Assembly: GCF_946885725.1 (NCBI RefSeq)
Contig: NZ_CAMPGZ010000131.1
Span: 1-11,754 of the forward strand
Source: an uncultured Nocardioides sp.
GTDB taxonomy: Bacteria > Actinomycetota > Actinomycetes > Propionibacteriales > Nocardioidaceae
DNA length: 11,754 nt
Reading direction: 5' to 3'
Below, in pieces: positions 7,077 to 11,754 of the stretch (the stretch's first letter is position 1; every line of letters starts with the position of its first letter). The position numbers and the translations under genes were made by a program. Below the pieces are notes generated by a model. That model was not told the origin of the DNA. It was given only the letters and a program-made list of their open reading frames with translations, and made no database searches.

Positions 7077-8378
7077 CTACAGGCCGGTGCCGATCGAGCT
7101 CGCCTGGGACTGCATGTCCTTGACGGCCTCGTCGACGGGCATCGCGCCCTTGACGGCCTTCTCGACGTCGGCGTCGATCACCGCGGCGACCTGCTCCCAG
7201 CTCGGCACGGCCGGGGGCGCCTCGGTGCTCTCGAGCTGCTCGCCGAAGACCTTCAGCTGCTCGTCGGTGGAGAGCTCGCCGGACTCCCAGGACTCCTTGA
7301 CCGCGGGGAGGTCACCGATGGTGTCGTACCAGGCGGACTGCACCTCGGGCTCGGTCAGCCACTTGACCAGCTTCCAGGCGCCGTCCTTGTTGTCGGAGTC
7401 GGAGAAGACCGCGAGGTCGCCGCCGCCCACGAAGGAGGTGCCCGGCGCGCTGTCCTTGCCGGGCAGCGGGGCCACGGCGTACTGGTCCTGCTTCACGCCT
7501 TGCTCCTCGACCAGCCCGGTGTGCCAGGGACCGGAGACGAACGCGCCGTAGGAGCCCTCGGCGAAGCCGCTCTCGAGCTCGCCCGGGTCGAGGGTGCCGT
7601 CGTTGGCGAGGCCCTCGTCGAAGTAGGACTTGTAGTACTCCAGCGCCTCCTTCATCTCAGGCGAGTCGATGGTGTACTCCGTGCCGTCCTCGTTGGTGAC
7701 GGAGGCGCCGTTGGACCACGCGAACGGGAGCATGGTCTGCCACGAGCCGGTCTGGCCGGGCTGCAGGTGCAGGCCGTAGTCGGCTCCGGCCTTCTTCTCC
7801 ATGTCCTGGGCGAACTGCTTGAGCTCGTCCCAGTTCTGCGGCGCCTCGGACCAGCCGGCCTTCTCGGCCAGGTCGGTGCGGTAGTAGAGCACGCGCGTCT
7901 CGACGTACCACGGGACGCCGTACGACGTGTCGCCGACGACCGTGGAGCCCCACGGACCCTCGAAGAAGGCGCTCTCGTCGACGAGGCCCTCGGGGGTGGG
8001 CTCGAGCCCGCCGGCCTCGGCGAACTCACCCATCCACGTGGTGCCGATCAGGCTGACGTCGGGGGTCTCCCCCGCCGCGATGGCGTTGGAGAGCTTGTCG
8101 TGCGCGGCCTCCCACGGGACGGCCGTGACCTTGACCGTGGCGTCGGGGTTCTCGGACTCGAAGTCCTTGACGAAGGCGCCGAGCTCCTCGCCCTCAGTGC
8201 CCATCGCCCAGACCTCGATCGTGCCCTTGGCCGGGCCCTCACCGATGGCCTCGGACTGGCCGGGGCCACCGTCCTCGCTGGCGGAGTCGCGGCCGCAGCC
8301 CGTCAGGGCCAGGCTGGCTACCGCCAGGACAGCCACGGCGCCGGTGAACCGGCGTGCGTGTCGCGTGGGTCGCTTCAT
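7077..8378 (-). CDS. Extracellular family 1 solute-binding lipoprotein of the ABC sugar importer
   Basis: A 433-residue lipoprotein that captures the sugar fragment and delivers it to the two permeases. The N-terminus is a lipoprotein signal with lipobox L25-T-G-C28 (LALTGCGRD), so Cys28 would be acylated and the protein anchored outside the membrane. The mature part starts with a Ser/Glu/Gly linker, then GTIEVWAMGTEGEELGAFVK and an AGETPDVSLIGTTWMGEFAE segment, the usual beginning of the bilobal fold. GGGDLAVFSDSDNKDGAW and the WLTEPEVQSAWY block near the C-terminus are typical of CUT1 binding proteins. Several Trp and Tyr residues could stack on sugar rings. The start is the ATG at 8378 with GAGAGGAA at 8383-8390; the lacI-type stop codon overlaps that site, so expression is coupled to the repressor gene. 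An upstream in-frame extension into the repressor gene is rejected. Confidence 0.94.
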   Translation of the reverse strand: MKRPTRHARRFTGAVAVLAVASLALTGCGRDSASEDGGPGQSEAIGEGPAKGTIEVWAMGTEGEELGAFVKDFESENPDATVKVTAVPWEAAHDKLSNAIAAGETPDVSLIGTTWMGEFAEAGGLEPTPEGLVDESAFFEGPWGSTVVGDTSYGVPWYVETRVLYYRTDLAEKAGWSEAPQNWDELKQFAQDMEKKAGADYGLHLQPGQTGSWQTMLPFAWSNGASVTNEDGTEYTIDSPEMKEALEYYKSYFDEGLANDGTLDPGELESGFAEGSYGAFVSGPWHTGLVEEQGVKQDQYAVAPLPGKDSAPGTSFVGGGDLAVFSDSDNKDGAWKLVKWLTEPEVQSAWYDTIGDLPAVKESWESGELSTDEQLKVFGEQLESTEAPPAVPSWEQVAAVIDADVEKAVKGAMPVDEAVKDMQSQASSIGTGL

Positions 8379-8388
8379 GGGGTTCCTC

Positions 8389-9417
8389 TCACTTCGCTGA
8401 CCTGCCGTGGGAGGCGGCAGGGCTCGGGGCGGTGCTGGTCCGGATGACCAGCTCGGTTGGAAGCAGCTCGTGGCGCGGCTCGGTGCGCGCGCCGGTGACC
8501 AGCTCGTCGAGGAGCCGGGCGGCCGTGCCGCCGAGGGCACGCATGGGCTGGCGGACGGTGGTCAGCCCCGCGTAGCGGGCGGCCATCACGTCGTCCCAGC
8601 CGGTGACCATCACGCGGTCCGGCACGGAGACGCCGGCCGTTCGCAGGGTGTCCATCAGCCCGAGGGCGAGCTCGTCGTTGGCGCAGACGAACGCGTCGGG
8701 CAGGTCCGTCTCGGAACGGGACTCCAGCGCGCGCCGGGCGACCTCGGCGCCGGTGTCCTCGCCGAAGCCGCTGACGGTGACGAGCTCGACGCTCGCCTCA
8801 CCGCTGGGCGTCTCAGCGACGGCGTCCTGCAGGCCGGTCCACCGCTCCTGCACGTCGGGGGACGCGCCGGGGTCGCCGACGTACACGATCCGGCGGGCGC
8901 CCTGCTCCAGGACGTGCCGGCCGAGCTCGACGGCCGAGGTGCGGTTGTCGGAGTTGACCGAGTCGATCTCGCCGATCGGCGGCCGGGCGAGCAGCACGAC
9001 CGGCATGCCGCGCGCGGCCAGCCGCTCGACGACGGCGTCGGGCACGGTGCGGCCCATCACGACCATGCCGTCGCAGCGGGTGGCCAGGTCTTCCACCATC
9101 GCCTCGGCGTTGGCCCGGCCGGCCGTCGAGAGGATGAGCACCGACCGCTCGCGCTCGGCGGCCACGGCCTCGTAGCCCAGCACGACCTCGGCGTAGTAGG
9201 GGCCGGAGAGGTCCGGGAACACGATGCCGTTGGCCGCGTGCCGTCGCTCCGCGAGCTGACGGCCGAGCCGGCTCGGCGTGAAGTTCAGCTGCTGCGCCGC
9301 CTCCAGCACCCGGGCCCGGGTGTCCTGTCGGACGCTGCCCGAGTCGCGCAGCGCGCGGGAGACGGTGGCGATGGAGACGCCGGCTCGCTGCGCGACATCG
9401 CGGATGGTGGGCCGCAC
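8389..9417 (-). CDS. LacI-family transcriptional repressor of the operon
   Basis: A 342-residue regulator. The N-terminal helix-turn-helix is TIRDVAQRAGVSIATVSRAL at 4-23, followed by the hinge region with RLGRQLAERR (about 50-59). Residues about 62-325 form the periplasmic-binding-protein-like sensor with typical patches NGIVFPDLSGPYYAEVV, CDGMVVMGR, DAFVCANDELALGLMDTLR and VMVTGWDD. It should bind as a dimer to the palindrome just upstream and release it when a sugar from the pathway binds. I prefer the GTG at 9417 because GGGAGGT precedes it and the protein then begins right at the HTH, as usual in the family. The longer GTG start at 9468 abuts the operator and has no ribosome site. It is the first gene of the operon, which implies negative autoregulation. 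Confidence 0.95.
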   Translation of the reverse strand: MRPTIRDVAQRAGVSIATVSRALRDSGSVRQDTRARVLEAAQQLNFTPSRLGRQLAERRHAANGIVFPDLSGPYYAEVVLGYEAVAAERERSVLILSTAGRANAEAMVEDLATRCDGMVVMGRTVPDAVVERLAARGMPVVLLARPPIGEIDSVNSDNRTSAVELGRHVLEQGARRIVYVGDPGASPDVQERWTGLQDAVAETPSGEASVELVTVSGFGEDTGAEVARRALESRSETDLPDAFVCANDELALGLMDTLRTAGVSVPDRVMVTGWDDVMAARYAGLTTVRQPMRALGGTAARLLDELVTGARTEPRHELLPTELVIRTSTAPSPAASHGRSAK

Positions 9418-9468
9418 AGCACCTCCCGAGTGGTTGCTGGCCGGTCGTCGGACGGACTTTCGAGCCAC

Positions 9469-9499
9469 GATGTAACCGTTTTCTGAAAACGGTTACATC
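9469..9499. promoter_or_regulatory. LacI-family operator: two overlapping cre-like sites forming a 31-bp perfect palindrome
   Basis: GATGTAACCGTTTT (9469-9482) and AAAACGGTTACATC (9486-9499) are perfect reverse complements around CTG. Inside it, TGAAAACGGTTACA (9484-9497) fits the LacI-family/CcpA-type consensus TGWAANCGNTNWCA at all 14 positions, and the mirrored copy at 9471-9484 fits 13 of 14. Each has the central CG step that LacI hinge helices intercalate. The site begins about where transcription from the adjacent promoter should start, so a bound repressor would block initiation. The most likely ligand protein is the repressor encoded just downstream. Confidence 0.88.
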
Positions 9500-9502
9500 A
9501 CC

Positions 9503-9532
9503 AACCTGCCTCTCGCCGCCGTGCGGTGTCAA
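9503..9532 (-). promoter_or_regulatory. Promoter of the seven-gene operon
   Basis: On the minus strand there is a consensus -35 TTGACA (9527-9532), an 18-bp spacer and a -10-like CAGGTT (9503-9508; compare TANNNT). The predicted start point near 9496-9497 falls at the upstream edge of the operator, giving a leader of about 80 nt to the GTG at 9417. The -10 lacks the first T, so a different start point a few bases away is possible. Confidence 0.6.
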
Positions 9533-9544
9533 CCCCCGACGGCC

Positions 9545-9579
9545 CAACGATTTCGACCGATTTCTCGGAGTCTCTCGGA
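9545..9579. repeat. Short direct repeats at 10-bp spacing
   Basis: CGATTTC occurs at 9548-9554 and 9558-9564, and TCTCGGA at 9563-9569 and 9573-9579. Both pairs are spaced exactly 10 bp, one DNA turn. CAACGATT (9545-9552) recurs within the left arm of the nearby inverted repeat (9632-9639) and, inverted, in the right arm (9684-9691). The stretch sits just upstream of the operon -35 and could be an activator site; this is only inferred from the arrangement. Confidence 0.35.
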
Positions 9580-9629
9580 CTTCACCGAAGGAGTTCCCCC
9601 GTCGACGAGGTTCGTAACGGCCGGCACCG

Positions 9630-9693
9630 GACAACGATTCGTCTGCGACCTACGGGGTGATTTGCGGAGGGCGATCGCAGACGAATCGTTGTC
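9630..9693. repeat. 19-bp perfect inverted repeat with 26-bp spacer upstream of the PhoX-like gene
   Basis: The arms at 9630-9648 and 9675-9693 are perfect reverse complements (left arm GACAACGATTCGTCTGCGA), separated by 26 bp. Each arm contains the 9-bp odd palindrome ACGAWTCGT (9634-9642 and 9681-9689; centres 47 bp apart). It lies between divergent genes, so it is not a gene-end terminator. It could be a paired operator, a leader hairpin of the PhoX-like transcript, an unrecognised small RNA, or a small mobile palindrome. Confidence 0.75.
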
Positions 9694-9767
9694 GTCTGCC
9701 GGGTTCCCGGACCGGCCGTCGATGAGTAGCGTGACGCCCCGACCACGACCTTCTCGGGAGGCCCCGC

Positions 9768-11306
9768 ATGTCCCTGTCGTCACCCCCGTCGTCCGCCCCG
9801 TCGTCCGGCCCGTCGTCCCGCCCGCCATCTCACGCCGTCGAGCGCCGTACCGTCCTCAAGGGCGGCCTGGCGGCTCTCGCCGTCGGTGGACCCTTCGCCG
9901 GCTTCATCTCCTCCGCGACCGGCGCGACGGTGCCGGCCGGTGCGGTCACCGCCGGCCTGCAGCCCGTCCCCGACCTTCGCGACGGCAAGGTCCGACTGCA
10001 CCTGCCGCCTGGGTTCAAGTACCGCTCGTTCCACGACACGGAGTCGCCGGTCGTGCTGCCCGACGGCACCCACCTGCCCGGTCGCCACGACGGCATGGGC
10101 GCGTTCGCCGGCAAGCACAAGGGCCGGCGCACCGTCGTGCTGATCCGCAACCACGAGGTCAACGGCTCCCCCGGCGCGTTCGGCCCGCGCGAGCCCTACG
10201 ACCCGGCGGCCGGCGGCGGTACGACGACGATCCACACCACGCTCGAGGGCGAGGTCATCGACGCGTACACCAGCCTCAGCGGCACGATGATGAACTGCTC
10301 CGGCGGCCGGATGCCGTGGGGCGCCTGGGTGACCTGCGAGGAGACCGTCAACGGGCCGGACGTCGGCCCGGACTTCACCGGCGCTCCCAACACCGCGCTG
10401 CAGAAGCCGCACGGCTACGTCTTCGAGGTCCCGGTCGGCGGTCGCTCCCACGGCAAGGCTCCGGGCAAGCCACTGACCCGCGCCGGCCGGTTCGCGCACG
10501 AGGCGGTGTCGTACGACGTCGAGAGCGGCGCGCTCTACCTGACCGAGGACAACTTCGCATTCCCCTCGGGCTTCTACCGCTATACGCCGAAGAACGACCC
10601 GATGCGCACCGGCAAGCTGGACAACAAGGGCCGGCTCGAGATGCTCAAGGTCAAGGGCACGGGCAACGCGCACCTCGAGGCGAGCCACGAGCGCGGCACG
10701 ACGTACGACGTCGAGTGGGTGCCGATCGAGGAGCCCGACTTCGAGGGGAGCTACGACCCGGCAACGGGCACCGGCACCACCAACGACGAGGGGCTCGTGC
10801 ACGTCAGCTCGCAGGGCTGGGCGCAAGGCGCGGCGTACTTCTCCCGGCTCGAGGGTCAGGCCTGCGAAGACGGCGTCGTGTTCTTCACCTCCACGCAGGG
10901 CGGCGGTCCCGCCGAGACGGTCATGCAGGACAGCGTCAACGGCTGGGGCAACGGCCGCGGCCAGATCTGGGCATACGACACCCGCGCCGAGAAGCTCACG
11001 ATGGTCTACGAGTCGCCGAGCCCGGACACCCTCGACTTCCCCGACAACGTCACCACCCGCAACGGCACGGTCGTGATCTGCGAGGACGGCGCGGACGACA
11101 ACTACATCCGCGCGCTGCGCCCCGACGGCGAGCTGGTCAACATCGCGTGGAACCAGCTCACGAGCAGCGGCGGAGCCGACCGCACCGAGGACGAGTTCGC
11201 GGGCTCGACGTTCAGCCCGGACGGGCACACGCTCTTCGTGAACATCCAGGCCAGCAAAGGCATGACGTTCGCGATCTGGGGCCCGTGGGAGTCGCTCGGG
11301 ATGTGA
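9768..11306 (+). CDS. PhoX-like (DUF839, PF05787) protein with Tat signal, putative alkaline phosphatase
   Basis: A 512-residue exported protein of the PhoX/DUF839 beta-propeller family, whose characterised members are calcium- and iron-dependent phosphatases. Arg26-Arg27 in VERRTVLKGGLAALAVGG form a twin-arginine motif followed by a hydrophobic stretch and Ala-rich cleavage region, so it should be exported folded with its cofactor. Family marks are VVLIRNHEVNG (124-133), GTMMNCSGGRMPWGAWVTCEET (172-193, with Cys177 and Cys190), GRFAHEAVSYD and LYLTEDNF (240-263), and the ending FSPDGHTLFVNIQ through FAIWGPW. These keep the Glu and Cys residues expected for metal binding. The first 21 residues are unusual Ser/Pro repeats ahead of the Tat motif. 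The start ATG at 9768 follows GGGAGG with 7-nt spacing. It is read away from the glycan operon and shares only the regulatory region. Many DUF839 proteins lack proven phosphatase activity. Confidence 0.88.
   Translation: MSLSSPPSSAPSSGPSSRPPSHAVERRTVLKGGLAALAVGGPFAGFISSATGATVPAGAVTAGLQPVPDLRDGKVRLHLPPGFKYRSFHDTESPVVLPDGTHLPGRHDGMGAFAGKHKGRRTVVLIRNHEVNGSPGAFGPREPYDPAAGGGTTTIHTTLEGEVIDAYTSLSGTMMNCSGGRMPWGAWVTCEETVNGPDVGPDFTGAPNTALQKPHGYVFEVPVGGRSHGKAPGKPLTRAGRFAHEAVSYDVESGALYLTEDNFAFPSGFYRYTPKNDPMRTGKLDNKGRLEMLKVKGTGNAHLEASHERGTTYDVEWVPIEEPDFEGSYDPATGTGTTNDEGLVHVSSQGWAQGAAYFSRLEGQACEDGVVFFTSTQGGGPAETVMQDSVNGWGNGRGQIWAYDTRAEKLTMVYESPSPDTLDFPDNVTTRNGTVVICEDGADDNYIRALRPDGELVNIAWNQLTSSGGADRTEDEFAGSTFSPDGHTLFVNIQASKGMTFAIWGPWESLGM
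9786..9821 (+). repeat. Three 12-nt tandem repeats in the leader of the PhoX-like gene
   Basis: Units 9786-9797 (CCGTCGTCCGCC), 9798-9809 (CCGTCGTCCGGC) and 9810-9821 (CCGTCGTCCCGC) differ only near their ends. They are in frame and encode PSSA, PSSG and PSSR before the twin arginines. Gain or loss of a unit keeps the frame, so copy number could vary between strains without destroying the gene. Confidence 0.8.
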
Positions 11307-11318
11307 CCTCCCGGGTCA
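11304..11318. other. Small palindrome joining two convergent stop codons
   Basis: TGACC (11304-11308) and GGTCA (11314-11318) pair around 5 nt. The outer TGA is the stop of the PhoX-like gene and, on the other strand, TGA at 11318-11316 is the stop of the zinc-ribbon gene. With only 9 bp between the stops, this 5-bp stem is too weak to be called a terminator with confidence. Confidence 0.3.
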
Positions 11319-11465
11319 GTCGCTCTTGTTGGTCGGGCAGTCGGGGTTGGTGCACGCCCGCTCGTCGACGGTCCCGTCGGGCTCGGTGACGTCGTCGGTC
11401 GAGGTGCGGGCGCGCACCTCGACCCGCGCGCCGCAGGTCTCGCAGGGGCGGCTGTCGAAGTACAT
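11316..11465 (-). CDS. Small four-cysteine zinc-ribbon-like protein, function unknown
   Basis: A 49-residue protein starting MYFDSRPCETCGARVEV. Cys8-x2-Cys11 and Cys38-x4-Cys43 (CTNPDC) make two knuckles that could bind one zinc ion, with a short polar linker between. I do not recognise a named family; similar tiny Zn-ribbon hypothetical proteins are common in actinobacteria. The frame is open further upstream, but that part is Arg-rich shadow sequence that overlaps the divergent thioesterase gene, so I choose the ATG at 11465. There is no clear Shine-Dalgarno, so it may be leaderless. It converges with the PhoX-like gene. Confidence 0.6.
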   Translation of the reverse strand: MYFDSRPCETCGARVEVRARTSTDDVTEPDGTVDERACTNPDCPTNKSD

Positions 11466-11533
11466 GGACGCCGATTCTGCCAGGCGACGCGCTGTTCCCT
11501 GTCGCTGCGCGCGCCGCCGTGCGAGGGTCAGCC

Positions 11534-11754
11534 ATGTCTTCCGCACCGTCGACGTACGACGTCGACCTCGACGCGGCCTGGACCGCGAACGGCCACTGCA
11601 CGGCCGGTTACCTCGCCGCCGTCGTGGCACGGGCGACGCTCGAGGACCAGCGGGCGCCGTTTCCCGCAGTGACGTCGGTGCACGCGCGCTACCTGCGCGT
11701 CACGGCTTCCGCGCCGGTCGGCCACTCCCCAGACGTCCCCGCGCAGGACGACCG
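11534..11754 (+). CDS. Thioesterase-superfamily (4HBT_3/TesB-like hotdog) protein, 5' part only
   Basis: The first 73 codons are visible and the gene leaves the window open. The start MSSAPSTYDVDLDAAWTANG, then HCTAGYLAAVVARAT and the later VTSVHARYLRV stretch match the beginning of TesB-like acyl-CoA thioesterase-superfamily proteins (compare the usual D-x-x-W-x-x-N-G-H-x-x-G-G-Y-L pattern and V-x-A-H-Y-L-R). Such proteins carry a hotdog fold and hydrolyse acyl-CoA thioesters, though many members are uncharacterised. The second Gly of the usual GGYL is Ala-Gly here (TAGYL). GAGGG at 11523-11527 precedes the ATG at good distance. It diverges from the zinc-ribbon gene across 68 bp. Confidence 0.8.
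   Translation, partial: MSSAPSTYDVDLDAAWTANGHCTAGYLAAVVARATLEDQRAPFPAVTSVHARYLRVTASAPVGHSPDVPAQDD

Larger units (their letters stand above)
9418..9767. other. Divergent intergenic region between the lacI-type gene and the PhoX-like gene
   Basis: This 350-bp gap holds the repressor-gene ribosome site (GGGAGGT, 9421-9427), the operator (9469-9499), a good leftward promoter (9503-9532), short phased repeats (9545-9579), a 19-bp inverted repeat (9630-9693), and the GGGAGG ribosome site (9755-9760) of the PhoX-like gene. A possible rightward -10, TAGCGT, is at 9727-9732, but no convincing -35 precedes it. I see no small ORF with a ribosome site in it. Confidence 0.7.

Noticed and set aside
9418..9468. 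Longer LacI start at the GTG at 9468
   Set aside because: It touches the operator, lacks a Shine-Dalgarno, and adds 17 residues before the HTH; the GTG at 9417 with GGGAGGT fits the family better.
9580..9600. Possible PHO box (TTCACC at 9581-9586 and TTCCCC at 9594-9599) upstream of the PhoX-like gene
   Set aside because: The repeats are 13 bp apart, not 11, and the second copy is imperfect; evidence for phosphate control is too weak.
9780..11228. Long minus-strand frame opposite the PhoX-like gene
   Set aside because: The plus strand has clear PhoX/DUF839 motifs, a Tat signal and a ribosome site; the minus frame has none.

Overview
The window is very GC-rich DNA with strong Shine-Dalgarno sites, several GTG starts, a Tat leader and a lipobox leader. 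All of this fits a high-GC actinobacterium. A palindromic element at 2172-2201 resembles a motif I recall as abundant in Nocardioides and relatives, so Nocardioidaceae is my best guess; this is inference, not proof.

Layout. Positions 1-218 hold no convincing gene. A perfect 15-bp stem-loop (219-251) closes a seven-gene, leftward (minus-strand) operon. Read in its own direction from 9532 to 271, the operon contains: a promoter and a 31-bp palindromic operator; a LacI-family repressor (8389-9417); a lipoprotein sugar-binding protein (7077-8378); two ABC permeases (6133-7074 and 5219-6127); a secreted PF10091 glucoamylase-like protein (3618-5174); a cysteine-type S1 sulfatase (2136-3614); and a GH39 glycosidase with an N-terminal FnIII-like domain (271-2139). 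Gene junctions are tight: gaps of 10, 2, 5, 44 and 3 bp, then a 4-bp GTGA overlap.

Reading the operon as a pathway: the secreted PF10091 enzyme would trim a polysaccharide outside the cell, the CUT1-type ABC system would import the fragments, and the sulfatase and GH39 enzyme, which both lack export signals, would desulfate and hydrolyse them in the cytoplasm. The repressor would sense a product and control its own operon. No transporter ATPase is present, so a shared MsiK/MsmX-type ATPase elsewhere is implied. The combination suggests use of a sulfated, possibly xylose- or uronate-containing glycan, but the substrate cannot be fixed from sequence.

The 350-bp divergent intergenic region (9418-9767) carries the operator, the promoter, helically phased short repeats and a 19-bp perfect inverted repeat of unknown role. 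To its right lies a Tat-exported PhoX/DUF839-family protein (plus strand, 9768-11306) with a 12-nt tandem repeat in its leader. Next is a convergent 49-residue four-cysteine zinc-ribbon-like protein (minus strand, 11316-11465). Last is the 5' part of a thioesterase-superfamily gene (plus strand, from 11534) that runs off the window.
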